64,000 nt of DNA from Azonexus sp. (GTDB taxonomy: Bacteria > Pseudomonadota > Gammaproteobacteria > Burkholderiales > Rhodocyclaceae), in NCBI RefSeq assembly GCF_023150235.1, contig NZ_JAKLLH010000012.1, positions 1-64,000 of the forward strand. The letters are read 5' to 3'. Under the pieces are notes generated by a model. That model was not told the origin of the DNA and did no database searches. It saw nothing but the letters and a program-made list of their open reading frames with translations. Below, piece after piece: positions 8,853 to 17,138 of the stretch. Each line of letters starts with the position of its first letter. The stretch's first letter is position 1. A program made the translations under genes and the position numbers.

Positions 8853-9854
8853 TCAGTTTCCGCCTTCCTCATCTTCCGCCGTATCCGGCAGATATTCGCT
8901 CTGCAGCACGGCGGCGATGTAATCCTCCGGCAGACGGTATTCGGCGGCCAACTCGGCGGCACTCCTGCCGCTGGCCTGAATCGTGGCGACCCAGCCACCG
9001 AGGCCGGTAGATAGCGAGCGTCCGGCCTGTTCGCCGTCCCGGGTGTTGCGCTCGCCCTCTTCCACCGCGTACTTGTTGGCGTAGCCGCGCGGAGTGACCA
9101 TCAGTCCGTGCTGGATGAAGGTGTTGGAATTGCCGATCAGCACCGTGGACAGCATGCCGATGTCGGCCTCGTTCATCTTCTCCAGCGTCGTCAGTTCGAT
9201 ACGCTGCTTGGGGCGGTAGCCGGACTTGACGATGGCGACCGGGGTCTGCGGGTCGCGGTGGCGCAGGAAGATGCGCTGGGCCTCGACGATCTGCTGGGTG
9301 CGGCGGCCGCTCTTGGGGTTGTAAAGGGCGACGACGAAATCGGCGTAGGCCACCGCATCGAGGCGGCGGGCGATGGTCGGCCACGGGGTGAGCAGATCGG
9401 ACAGCGAAATGGCGCAGAAATCGTGGGTCAGCGGGGCGCCGACCAGGGCAGCGCAGGTGTTGAGCGCCGATGCGCCGGGGATGATCTCGACCTCGATCTC
9501 GCCATTTTCACCATCGGGCGGCGTCCAGCCGGCCTGGAACAATACCTCGAAGGTTGGCCCGGCCATGCCGTACACCCCGGCATCGCCGGAGGAAATCAAC
9601 GCCACCTTCTTGCCCTGGCGGGCGCGGTCGAGTGCCTCGATGGCGCGGTCCAGCTCCTCGGTCATCGCCTTTTTGATCACCTCCTTGCCTTCAACCAGGT
9701 CGGCAACCAGGCGGATGTAGGTGACGTAGCCGATCACGGTATCGGCTTCGGCAATTGCCGCCCGGGCGCGGGCGGTCAGATGGTCCTGGCTGCCGGGGCC
9801 AAGGCCGACAAGCATGATCTTGCCGGGTTTTACGGTGTTTTCAGGTGCGTTCAT
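8853..9854 (-). CDS. cobJ: Precorrin-3B/cobalt-factor III C17-methyltransferase (ring contraction)
   Basis: A 333-aa SAM-dependent uroporphyrin-III-type methyltransferase. The P-loop-like motif is KIMLVGLGPGSQDHLT. Further motifs are SSGDAGVYGMAGPTFE, VEIIPGASALNTCAALVGAPLTHDFC and VVALYNPKSGRR. It methylates C17 during corrin ring contraction (CbiH/CobJ). The ATG at 9854 is preferred to the upstream frame reaching 9959, which runs into the neighbouring gene. A C-terminal extension of about 70 aa (ATIQASGRSAAELAAEYRL to the end) is longer than in minimal CbiH. It is the last gene of the cobalamin unit. Confidence 0.9.
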   Translation of the reverse strand: MNAPENTVKPGKIMLVGLGPGSQDHLTARARAAIAEADTVIGYVTYIRLVADLVEGKEVIKKAMTEELDRAIEALDRARQGKKVALISSGDAGVYGMAGPTFEVLFQAGWTPPDGENGEIEVEIIPGASALNTCAALVGAPLTHDFCAISLSDLLTPWPTIARRLDAVAYADFVVALYNPKSGRRTQQIVEAQRIFLRHRDPQTPVAIVKSGYRPKQRIELTTLEKMNEADIGMLSTVLIGNSNTFIQHGLMVTPRGYANKYAVEEGERNTRDGEQAGRSLSTGLGGWVATIQASGRSAAELAAEYRLPEDYIAAVLQSEYLPDTAEDEEGGN

Positions 9855-9888
9855 GGTGTTCAGTCGAGAGTAAAAGTGAAGAGGCGCG

Positions 9889-10284
9889 TCAGCAGGGCAT
9901 GCGGACAATGGAAACCGTCGCATTCCGCCCATCCGGGCCGCGCAGCTTGTGTTTTTCAATAATCAGGTGGCGCTGGTCGGTGCCGGCGACGAGAATCGCC
10001 GCCGCTTCCGACACCGACGGCGTGCCGGTGTACTTGCGCACGGTTTCCGAGGGATTTGGCACGTCGACCGTGGACAACTCGGCCGCCGGGTAAAAACGGA
10101 TGGTCCAGCCGTTGGCGGCGGCGACCTCGGCGAGGCCGATCTCGTCGGCCTTGAGGTCGATGGAGGCAACGGCCCGCACGTCAGCCAGCGTCGCCCCGGC
10201 TTGTGCCAGCGCTTCGTCAATCACCTGCTGGATCGTCGCCGCCGGGGTGTTACGGTCGCAGCCAAGGCCGAGGGCGAGGTTCAT
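9889..10284 (-). CDS. cobE: CbiG C-terminal domain protein (CobE-like)
   Basis: A 131-aa protein: MNLALGLGCDRNTPAATIQQ, then DVRAVASIDLKADEIGL and LSTVDVPNPSETVRKYTGTPSVSEAAA, the hallmark of the CbiG C-terminal/CobE domain. In CbiG this domain accompanies the hydrolase that opens the delta-lactone ring of cobalt-precorrin-5A. Here it is a separate gene; its partner domain is encoded at 10577-11320 with an interspersed repeat between them. The start is the ATG at 10284. Confidence 0.85.
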   Translation of the reverse strand: MNLALGLGCDRNTPAATIQQVIDEALAQAGATLADVRAVASIDLKADEIGLAEVAAANGWTIRFYPAAELSTVDVPNPSETVRKYTGTPSVSEAAAILVAGTDQRHLIIEKHKLRGPDGRNATVSIVRMPC

Positions 10285-10289
10285 ACCCG

Positions 10290-10545
10290 ACCTCCCCAGC
10301 CACAACCCCACCCGCCGAGTTCTCTACGAAGCCCCCTCTCCCCCTTCGCAAGCGCCGAGCAGTGCAGGCTGGCCGGGGGAAGTGGGCTGGCGGTGTTTGA
10401 GCCGCAGGCGAGTTTAGCCAGCCCCCCGGCCAGACGAGCAGCGCAGGGGACCGGGCCAGCGGCCCGGCGCGAACGCAGGGGTCGCCTTTCTTTGCTGACT
10501 TTCTTTGGCGAAGCAAAGAAAGTCAGCCGCCGGTCAACGGCGGAA
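10290..10545. repeat. Interspersed non-coding repeat with long hairpin
   Basis: About 250 bp between the two halves of cbiG. It ends in a perfect 12-bp inverted repeat, TGACTTTCTTTG (10496-10507) and CAAAGAAAGTCA (10514-10525), with loop GCGAAG. Upstream is a C/G-rich block with CCGGGCCAGCGGCCCGG. From memory, similar blocks containing CTTTCTTTG...CAAAGAAAG are scattered in intergenic regions of many betaproteobacteria. No protein is supported. Confidence 0.55.
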
Positions 10546-10576
10546 AACAGCGGTGGCAAAGCGATCATGCCGATTG

Positions 10577-11320
10577 TCATGGCCGATAAATCACCCGCCG
10601 CCCGGCGAGCCTGGCCGCCAGTTCCGCCGGCATCTCGCGCTCGGCGATCCACAGCACGGCGGCGAAGCGGTCCAGATCGACCGCTTCGAGCCGCTCGAAC
10701 AGCGTGACATTGGCCGGCAGCGGGCCTTTGCGGCCGTTGGCGTGGTTCGCCCACCAGTCGCGCGCGCCGGCTTCCTGGACCAGCGCGACCGGCTCGTCGT
10801 TCACCATCGCGGCGCTGCAGCGGACGATTTCGTCGTGGCTGGCCTGGTGCTGCCAGCCGAGTTCGCGGCCGAGAAGGTCGACGGCGATGGTTTCGCGGGC
10901 GTCCGAGGCAGTGGTCAGCACCGCCTGCGCGCCGAGCGCAGCGGCAAGGTGGCCAGCGAGCGCGTTGGCACCGCCGAGGTGGCCGGAGAGGACCGGGATC
11001 ACGAACTTGCCGGCTTCGTCGATGACCACTACCGCCGGATCGGTTTCCTTGTTCTTCAGGTGCGGCGCGATCAGGCGGACGACGGCGCCGAGCGAGACGA
11101 TGGCGACGATGCCGTCAAAGGCGGCGAACAGCGCCGGCACCTGGTCGCCGACCTTGCCTTCGTAGCAGTGGGTCACGCCCGGCGAGTGTGGCAAAACCGC
11201 AGTTTCGCCTTCGGCACGGAATTTTTCCGGGCAGAAGAGCTGAGCACCGGGCAGCGCGGCCACGACCTGGCCGGCCAGCGCGATGCCGTGCTTGGTAATG
11301 GAGACGACGGCGATTTTCAT
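10577..11320 (-). CDS. cbiG: Cobalt-precorrin-5A hydrolase, CbiG N-terminal/central part
   Basis: A 247-aa protein: MKIAVVSITKHGIALA, then GIVAIVSLGAVVRLIAPHLKNKETDPAVVVIDEAGKFVIPVLSGHLGGANALA in two stretches, the CbiG N-terminal and middle domains. It hydrolyses the ring-A lactone of cobalt-precorrin-5A and releases acetaldehyde in the anaerobic corrin pathway. It lacks the C-terminal domain, which is encoded separately downstream (9889-10284). The start is ATG at 11320. Confidence 0.88.
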   Translation of the reverse strand: MKIAVVSITKHGIALAGQVVAALPGAQLFCPEKFRAEGETAVLPHSPGVTHCYEGKVGDQVPALFAAFDGIVAIVSLGAVVRLIAPHLKNKETDPAVVVIDEAGKFVIPVLSGHLGGANALAGHLAAALGAQAVLTTASDARETIAVDLLGRELGWQHQASHDEIVRCSAAMVNDEPVALVQEAGARDWWANHANGRKGPLPANVTLFERLEAVDLDRFAAVLWIAEREMPAELAARLAGRRVIYRP

Positions 11321-11374
11321 GCTCTGTGTTCTCTGTGGGTTGGGGTTGGGGATTGTTGTTGGTTTTTGAGTTTT

Positions 11375-12175
11375 TCAGGCGTCGACCGTGTCGCTGCCGT
11401 CCTGCGCGGCCTTGCGCTTGCGGCAGCCACGGCGCAGTTCGCCGCGCTCGCGCTTGGGGTTCTGGACCAGCATCAGCGACAGGTAATTGACCTTCTCGCC
11501 CTTGAGGCTGGCGACGTCGCGGACGATGCGCTCGTCCGGCGAGCCGACCTTCTCGACGAAGACCGAGGTCGCCAGCAGTTCGCGCTGTTCGAGCAGTTCG
11601 ACCACTTCATCGACCAGCGGCTTGACCTTGAGCAGCGCCAGCGTGTCGAACTCGTCGAGCAGGTGGTTGATCACCTCGACACCGTAGTTGGCGGGAATGA
11701 TGGCGAAGGTTTCGTCTTCCTCGGCCAGGGTCACGCCGGTGCTCGCAGCAGCGGCGGCGAAGGACGAGACGCCGGGAATAGTTTCGACCTCAACCTCGGC
11801 AACCAGCTCGCGGACGACGCGGGCGAGGTGGCCGAAGGTGGCGAAGGTTGAGGCGTCGCCTTCGACCAGGAAGACCAGGTCGCGGCCGTCGGCGAGCAGC
11901 TCGACGGTCTGGGTCGCAGCGCGCGCCCAGGCCTTGGCCAGGATTTCGGCGTCGCGGGTCATCGGAAACACCAGTTCGACCGCATCGCCCGGCACGGTAA
12001 TGCCGCCGCGCTCGACTATCGACAGGGCGTAGGAGGATTCCTCGGCCTTTTTCACCGGGTAGAGCCAGCGGGCGCCGGATTGCAGCACGCTCCAGGCGCG
12101 GCGGGTGATCAGTTCGGGGTCGCCGGGGCCGAGTGAGGCGCCGATCAGTTTGCCGTAGCGTTTTTGTTCAGTCAT
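11375..12175 (-). CDS. cobI: Precorrin-2/cobalt-factor II C20-methyltransferase
   Basis: A 266-aa SAM methyltransferase of the CbiL/CobI group: GKLIGASLGPGDPELITRRA, then LVFLVEGDASTFATFGHLAR, VETIPGVSSFAAAAASTG and LLKVKPLVDEV. It adds the C20 methyl group. The tail is Lys/Arg-rich and its last codons use the GTCGACCGTG 10-mer (11381-11390). The ATG at 12175 lies 19 nt after the PIN toxin gene and has no strong ribosome site, so translation may depend on coupling to the inserted toxin gene. Confidence 0.9.
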   Translation of the reverse strand: MTEQKRYGKLIGASLGPGDPELITRRAWSVLQSGARWLYPVKKAEESSYALSIVERGGITVPGDAVELVFPMTRDAEILAKAWARAATQTVELLADGRDLVFLVEGDASTFATFGHLARVVRELVAEVEVETIPGVSSFAAAAASTGVTLAEEDETFAIIPANYGVEVINHLLDEFDTLALLKVKPLVDEVVELLEQRELLATSVFVEKVGSPDERIVRDVASLKGEKVNYLSLMLVQNPKRERGELRRGCRKRKAAQDGSDTVDA

Positions 12176-12194
12176 GTAAAAACTCAGTCGAGGG

Positions 12195-12635
12195 TTAATG
12201 TTCAAGTTCGGCGATGGGTAGCCAGGGATTAAGCAAGTTCACCCCGATCCCGCTGAAATCGGCGGTATTGCGCGTCACCACGGTCATGTGGTGGACCTTG
12301 GCCGTCGCTGCGATCAAGCCGTTGCGAAACGGGCGAGGGTCCGGCACATGCCACTGCGCACTGCATTGGGCCACGGCCAGATCCACAGCCAGGATGCGTC
12401 CGGCAAAAGCGGGCAGAACGTGGTGATCAAGCCAGTCGCGCAGTATCTGCCCTTGCTTGTCGTCACGCCGTTCCACCTGGCGCACACCGATCTCAAGCTC
12501 CTGCACGGTGATCACGGAAATGAACAAGTCGGCAACCTGCAGGCTTTCCGCCCACCGCGCGACCTGCGCGTCGGCTTTGCCGCTACGAACTTTGCGTAAT
12601 TCCGAAACGACGTTGGTATCGAGCAGATACGTCAT
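12195..12635 (-). CDS. PIN-domain toxin, FitB/VapC type, with a catalytic Asp changed to Asn
   Basis: A 146-aa PIN-domain RNase. LLDTNVVSELRK gives the first Asp and VQELEIGV the conserved Glu. TRNTADFSGIG gives the last Asp. The third acidic position, normally D(G/A)LIAATA in FitB-like proteins, reads NGLIAATA here (AAC near 12330), which would remove a metal ligand. The toxin may therefore be weak or dead. It overlaps its antitoxin gene by 4 nt (ATGA). The pair sits inside the cobalamin unit between cobL and cobI. Confidence 0.85.
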   Translation of the reverse strand: MTYLLDTNVVSELRKVRSGKADAQVARWAESLQVADLFISVITVQELEIGVRQVERRDDKQGQILRDWLDHHVLPAFAGRILAVDLAVAQCSAQWHVPDPRPFRNGLIAATAKVHHMTVVTRNTADFSGIGVNLLNPWLPIAELEH

Positions 12636-12886
12636 GAAAAATCAGCCGCACGAGCCAACTCACCGGATGCCGGCAAAGGCAAATCAATGTCCTCACTCCC
12701 CGGACACGCCAACAGATCGGCAATCCGCGCGCCCTGGCCGGTCAGGCGCTGATACTCACTGTAGGTCAGCAAGACATGCGCCGGACGGCCACGATCCGTA
12801 ATAAAAACCGGACCCACCTCGGCGGCACGCTTGGCCTTGCTGGCATCCTGATTGAATTGGCGGCTGGAGAAGGTCGTGATGGTCAT
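12632..12886 (-). CDS. Phd/YefM-family antitoxin
   Basis: An 84-aa protein: MTITTFSSRQFNQDASKAKRAAEVGPVFITDRGRPAHVLLTYSEYQRL (shown in part: SSRQFNQDASKAKRAAE and GRPAHVLLTYSEYQRL). This is the Phd/YefM DNA-binding fold that forms a dimer and represses its own operon. The C-terminal part (LPASGELARAADFS) should neutralise the PIN toxin. The ribosome site GAGGTG overlaps the cobL stop codon, so the module is translationally nested in the cobalamin mRNA. Confidence 0.85.
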   Translation of the reverse strand: MTITTFSSRQFNQDASKAKRAAEVGPVFITDRGRPAHVLLTYSEYQRLTGQGARIADLLACPGSEDIDLPLPASGELARAADFS

Positions 12887-12894
12887 GGCACACC

Positions 12895-14223
12895 TCAAAC
12901 GGCAGAAGATGAAGGTATGTTACTACAATCGACAATCTGCGTTACCGCCGCCTCGCCCAGCCAGGCGGTCACCACCCACACCGGGTTTTGTGCCGCCATC
13001 CGGTGCATGTCGAGAATCGGCTGGCTGCGGCTGGCCTGTAGCTGCACCACGTCCCAGCCGGCGCCGAGGTTTTTCAGCGTGGTCGTCGCGGTGGCCAGGT
13101 TTTCCAGGGTGACGAAGTTCATCACCAGGCGGCCGCCGGGCTTGAGCCGACCGAGGATCAGCTTGATCAGCTCGCCGAGTTCGCCGCCCGAACCGCCGAT
13201 GAAGACTGCGTCCGGGTCGGGCCAGGTGTCGAGCCGTGCCGGCGCCTTGCCTTCGCACAGGGTGTAGTTGCCGACGCGGAATTTGGCGGCGTTGGCGCGC
13301 GCATTGGCGGCGTCGCCCTCGTTCTTTTCAATCGCCCAGACGTGGCCGTGCGCGGCGACGCGGGCGCATTCGAGGCCGACCGAGCCGGAGCCGGCACCGA
13401 TGTCCCAGACGATGCTGTCGGCCTTGAGCCGCAGCTTGGCCAGCGACAAGGCGCGGGCTTCCTGCTTGGTGATCAGGCCTTTTTCCGGCGAACGCTGGAT
13501 GTAATCGAGGTCATCCAGCCCAAAATGCGGGCCGCGCTCCAGATCCTTGCGTTCGACCAGCACCACGCTGGGTTCGGGAAATTGCATTTGCGCGGCGTCG
13601 ACCGTGGATAAGCCGGTGTGCACGCTTTCGTCGGGCAGCAGCAGGCGGCTGGCGACCGACAGGGTCACCTCATCACCATAGCCGGCCGTCAGCAGCGCCC
13701 GCGCCAACCGCGCCGGGTCGTTTTCCGGGCTGGTGAAGGCGAACACCCGGCGATTCAGCGCAATCGCCCGCATCAAGGGGTACAGGCCGTGTTCGGGCGT
13801 CGCGCCCAGCGTCCATTCGCCGGCATCCTTGCTGTGGCAGGAGGCGATGCTCACGTCCTGCCAAGGCTGCTGCCAGCGGGCAAAGGCGATCTGCAGGGTC
13901 GACGGCGCCGGCAGAATTTCCACCCCGTCGCGCCCGAGCTTGCCCAGCAGATAGCTGGCAATGCCGTGGCAGAGCGGGTCGCCGGTCGCCAGCACGGCAA
14001 CGGATTGCCCTTCGGCCCGCGCAGCCTGAATCCACGCCGGGCTCTTGGTCAGGGCGCCGTCCATGTCGCGGGTTTCGACTAACGGCAACTGCGCCTTGAC
14101 CAGTTCCAGCGTGCGGCCGACGCCGATGATCAGCCCGGCCCCGGTCAGCGCCTGGCGGGCGGCATCGCCCAGCCCGGCCCAGCCGTCGTCGAGGATGCCG
14201 ATGATGAATAGCTTGGCGCTCAC
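12895..14223 (-). CDS. cobL: Fused precorrin-6Y methyltransferase/decarboxylase CobL (CbiE-CbiT)
   Basis: A 442-aa fusion. Residues 1-205 are CbiE-like (LFIIGILDDGWAGLG, LATGDPLCHGIASYL, APSTLQIAFARWQQPW), methylating C5. Residues about 240-430 are CbiT-like (WDIGAGSGSVGLECAR, AIEKNEGD, DAVFIGGSGGELGELI), which decarboxylates and methylates C15. The GTG start at 14223 is chosen because GGAGG lies 8 nt upstream and it overlaps the cbiD stop (GTGA). The fused form is common in proteobacteria with either corrin pathway. Confidence 0.92.
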   Translation of the reverse strand: MSAKLFIIGILDDGWAGLGDAARQALTGAGLIIGVGRTLELVKAQLPLVETRDMDGALTKSPAWIQAARAEGQSVAVLATGDPLCHGIASYLLGKLGRDGVEILPAPSTLQIAFARWQQPWQDVSIASCHSKDAGEWTLGATPEHGLYPLMRAIALNRRVFAFTSPENDPARLARALLTAGYGDEVTLSVASRLLLPDESVHTGLSTVDAAQMQFPEPSVVLVERKDLERGPHFGLDDLDYIQRSPEKGLITKQEARALSLAKLRLKADSIVWDIGAGSGSVGLECARVAAHGHVWAIEKNEGDAANARANAAKFRVGNYTLCEGKAPARLDTWPDPDAVFIGGSGGELGELIKLILGRLKPGGRLVMNFVTLENLATATTTLKNLGAGWDVVQLQASRSQPILDMHRMAAQNPVWVVTAWLGEAAVTQIVDCSNIPSSSAV

Positions 14224-15404
14224 AGGGCTGCCTCCCCTTGGGCTTCTTCTTCGTCCACACGGCAAATGAAGTTGCCCTCGAAGTCGCAGACCAGCACCGC
14301 CAGGTGGTAGGCACCGGGATACTTGCTCTTGAGGCTCTTGATTGCCTTTTTCGCCAGTTGTTTGTGGAAATCCACGGTCAACCCGAGCGCAGCCAGTTTT
14401 TCGGCGGCGAAACGCGCGGTTTCGGCGCTGCGGATTGCCTCGATCAACTCGTCCGGGGCGCCGACCGCGCGTGCCGACTCGGCGAGGACGTTGCGGTCGA
14501 TCTCGGCCTTCCAGGCGTGGGTCACGGCCAGGCCCTGAGTCATCTTGGTCAGCTTGCCGACCATGGCACCGACGGTCACCCTGGCAACGCCGCGCTTGAG
14601 CGCACTGGCAAACGCCGCCTTGACGAAGTCGCCCATCTGCACGAAACAGGATTCGTCGAGTTCGGGCAACTGGCGCATGGCGAATTTTTCGGTACGCCCG
14701 CCGGTGGTGAACACCAGGTGCGCCTGCCCCTGGTTAACCGCGACGTCGACCGCCTGCACGACGCTGGCGCGAAAGGCGGCAGTCGAATAGGGGCGGACAA
14801 TGCCGGTGGTGCCGAGGATGGAGATGCCGCCGAGGATGCCGAGGCGGGCGTTGAGCGTCTTTTTCGCCATCTCCTCGCCACCCGGCACCGAAATGGTCAC
14901 TTCCAGTCCGTCGTGTTCGAGCAGTTCGCCGCCGGCGGCGCGCACGTTGTCGATGATGTTGCGCCGCGGCACCGGGTTGATCGCCGGGCCGCCGACTTCG
15001 AGGCCGAGACCTTCCTTGGTCACCGTGCCGACGCCGGGGCCGCCCTTGAGCACGACCTCGCCGGCGCGGTGCTTGAGAATCCGCACTTCGGCGGTCATGT
15101 GCGCGCCGTGGGTCGCGTCCGGATCGTCGCCGGCGTCCTTGACGATCACCGCGTTGGCGTAGCCGGCCACTTCCTCGACGCAGCCTTCGATCACCGCGAA
15201 TTCCTGGTCGTTGCCGTTGGGCAGACGGCAAACGACCGTTTCCGGCACTTCGCTGTAGAGCAGGCCGAGGGTCGCGGCGCGGGCGGCAGCGGCCGAACAG
15301 GCGCCGGTGGTGAAGCCGGTGCGGTTGCCGCGTTCGCGCTTGGCATCGCCTTTACGCACTTTTTCCGGCGCGCTGGCGTGGCCGACCTTGTTTTCACTGC
15401 TCAT
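14220..15404 (-). CDS. cbiD: Cobalt-precorrin-5B C1-methyltransferase
   Basis: A 394-aa protein: RTGFTTGACSAAAARAATLGL, the CbiD N-terminal signature (written here as its first 20 residues or fewer), with GAHMTAEVRI, GPGVGTVTKEGLGLEVGGPA and LGTTGIVRPYSTAAF. It methylates C1 in the anaerobic pathway and marks this operon as anaerobic-type. The start is ATG at 15404, overlapping the cbiC stop by one base (TGATG). The longer open frame to 15977 is antisense-frame noise over cbiC. Confidence 0.93.
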   Translation of the reverse strand: MSSENKVGHASAPEKVRKGDAKRERGNRTGFTTGACSAAAARAATLGLLYSEVPETVVCRLPNGNDQEFAVIEGCVEEVAGYANAVIVKDAGDDPDATHGAHMTAEVRILKHRAGEVVLKGGPGVGTVTKEGLGLEVGGPAINPVPRRNIIDNVRAAGGELLEHDGLEVTISVPGGEEMAKKTLNARLGILGGISILGTTGIVRPYSTAAFRASVVQAVDVAVNQGQAHLVFTTGGRTEKFAMRQLPELDESCFVQMGDFVKAAFASALKRGVARVTVGAMVGKLTKMTQGLAVTHAWKAEIDRNVLAESARAVGAPDELIEAIRSAETARFAAEKLAALGLTVDFHKQLAKKAIKSLKSKYPGAYHLAVLVCDFEGNFICRVDEEEAQGEAAL

Positions 15405-16102
15405 CAATCCGCCTTTTTCTGCTCGGCCTCGGCCAGCGACAGCATGGCGTGGATCGCCGCGACGACCAGCGTCGAGCCGCCCTTGCGGCCCTTGATCGCC
15501 ACCCAGGGCACTTCGTTGACGGTCATCATCAAGTCCTTGGACTCGGCGGCGGAGACGAAGCCGACCGGCATCGCGATCACCAGCGCCGGGCGCACGCCTT
15601 CTTCCTTGATCAGGCGGACCAGTTCGATCAGCGCGGTCGGTGCATTGCCGATGCCGACGATGGCGCCGTCGAGCTTGCCCTCGCGCTGTGCCTTGCGCAT
15701 CGCCTGCACGGCGCGGGTGCTGTTGACCGCCTTGGCGGCTTCGATCACGTCGGCGTCGGAAATGTAGTGATGGGTGCTCAGGCCGAAGTGGGCCAGGCGC
15801 GGCTTGGAGAGGCCGACACAGATCATTTCGACGTCGGCAACGATGGGCGTGCCACCCCGCTGCTTGCTTTGCAGCACCGCGTTCATGCCGGCGGTCATCG
15901 CCTCCGGGTGAAAGGCGGTCAGGCCGTTGAACTCGAAATCGGCGTTGGCGTGGATCATCCGGCGGACGAGCGGCCATTGCTCGTCGGTGTAGTCATGCGG
16001 GCCGGCTTCGGCGTCGATGATGGCGAAAGAATCGTGTTCAATGGCACGACCCGCTTCGGTCAGTTGTTCGGTAACGGTGTTGGTACTGGTGTTGATGCGC
16101 AT
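15404..16102 (-). CDS. cbiC: Precorrin-8X/cobalt-precorrin-8 methylmutase
   Basis: A 232-aa protein: VRRMIHANADFEFNGL with the catalytic His, VADVEMICVGL, AIVGIGNAPTALIEL, ALVIAMPVGFVSAAESKDL and GRKGGSTLVVAAIHAM. These are the CbiC/CobH signatures. It moves the methyl group from C11 to C12 to give (hydrogeno)cobyrinate. It lies between cbiX and cbiD, spaced 15 nt from the former. Confidence 0.93.
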   Translation of the reverse strand: MRINTSTNTVTEQLTEAGRAIEHDSFAIIDAEAGPHDYTDEQWPLVRRMIHANADFEFNGLTAFHPEAMTAGMNAVLQSKQRGGTPIVADVEMICVGLSKPRLAHFGLSTHHYISDADVIEAAKAVNSTRAVQAMRKAQREGKLDGAIVGIGNAPTALIELVRLIKEEGVRPALVIAMPVGFVSAAESKDLMMTVNEVPWVAIKGRKGGSTLVVAAIHAMLSLAEAEQKKAD

Positions 16103-16117
16103 GGCGAGACTCCCGGA

Positions 16118-17041
16118 TCAATTGTGTTTGTGGGAACAATCGTGATGATGATGGTGGTGATCGTGACGATGGCCGCAGGCCTTGCCTTGGTCCTTGACGG
16201 CCAGCGCGGTGTGGCTGTGGTCGTGCAGATGCTCGTCCTCGGCGGCCTCGCGGTATTTGCAGCCGTCGCATTCGAGCATCCGTCCCTCGGGTAGCGCACC
16301 GGCGTCGATACGGCTATCGAGCAGCGTGAAAATACCGGGATCGAAGCCGAAATGCGTGCCGAGCGCGAAGCTGACTTGCGGGTACTGGCGCTGCAGGCGC
16401 TCGACCTGCTCCTTGATCCGCTCGATCAGCACACCGGTAAACAAATAGACCGGGACAATCGCGATCTGCATCATGCCTAGCTTGACCTGGCGCTGGACGA
16501 CGGTTTCCAGACGCGGCCAGGTGACGCCGGTGAAGGCCAGGTCGACCAGTTCGTGGTCGTTGTCCTCGAAAATCCAGCGCGCCATCTTGGCCAGTTCACC
16601 GTTGGCGCCGGCATCGGACGAACCGCGCCCGAGCAGGATGACGCCGGTGGTCATCGGATCGGGCATCGCCAGCTGCTTCATCAGCCGGTCGAGCTGGTTT
16701 TGCAGCACCGCGAAGACCTCGCGGCCCATGCCGAGATGGCGGGTGACGATGAATTCGACGCCGGGATGGCGCTCGCGCGCCTCTTCCAGCGCGTGCGGCA
16801 GTTCCATCTTGACGTGGCCGGCGGCATTCAGGATGAAGGGAATCGCGATCACCTTCTTCGCGCCCTTGGCGGCGCGGTCCAAGCCTTCGTCGAGCAGCAC
16901 TTCGGCGTGCTCGATGAAGCAGACCTCGATCCGCCAGTCCGGGTGCTGTTCGCGCCACTGGGCGGCGAAGTTGATGGTTTCCTTGTTGCCCTCGCGGCCG
17001 CGCGAACCGTGGCCGACGAGGAGGATGGTGGTGTCGTTCAT
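16118..17041 (-). CDS. cbiX: Sirohydrochlorin cobaltochelatase, long form with His-rich tail
   Basis: A 307-aa two-repeat CbiX. Repeat 1 has ILLVGHGSRGREGNKE (active-site His) and FILNAAGHVKMELPHAL (second His). Repeat 2 has ILLGRGSSDAGANGEL, where the first His is replaced as usual in long CbiX, and PVYLFTGVLIERIKEQ. It inserts Co2+ into sirohydrochlorin. The last 35 residues are very His-rich (DEHLHDHSH and HRHDHHHHHHDCSHKHN), plus CDGC before that, which suits metal storage or delivery. Early cobalt insertion confirms the anaerobic route. Confidence 0.92.
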   Translation of the reverse strand: MNDTTILLVGHGSRGREGNKETINFAAQWREQHPDWRIEVCFIEHAEVLLDEGLDRAAKGAKKVIAIPFILNAAGHVKMELPHALEEARERHPGVEFIVTRHLGMGREVFAVLQNQLDRLMKQLAMPDPMTTGVILLGRGSSDAGANGELAKMARWIFEDNDHELVDLAFTGVTWPRLETVVQRQVKLGMMQIAIVPVYLFTGVLIERIKEQVERLQRQYPQVSFALGTHFGFDPGIFTLLDSRIDAGALPEGRMLECDGCKYREAAEDEHLHDHSHTALAVKDQGKACGHRHDHHHHHHDCSHKHN

Positions 17042-17138
17042 GTGCGTTGTTAGCTGTTAGTTGTCAGTCATTAGCTCTTAGTCGACGGTCATTGCTTGTT
17101 AGCGGTTGATCTGGCTGGCAACCAATGACCAATGACTA
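17042..17138. repeat. TTAGCTGTTAG-type intergenic tract
   Basis: A short spacer made of imperfect copies of GTTAGCTGTTAG, TTGTCAGTCATTAGCT and CCAATGACCAATGAC. A related tract lies at 51890-51962. It separates cobM from cbiX and has no coding potential. Confidence 0.4.

Noticed and set aside
10505-11851. 448-codon plus-strand frame across cbiG and cobI
   Set aside because: Shadow frame; both minus-strand genes have clear family motifs.
15407-15977. N-terminal extension of cbiD
   Set aside because: It overlaps cbiC completely and is Arg/Pro-rich; cbiD starts at 15404 with the TGATG overlap.
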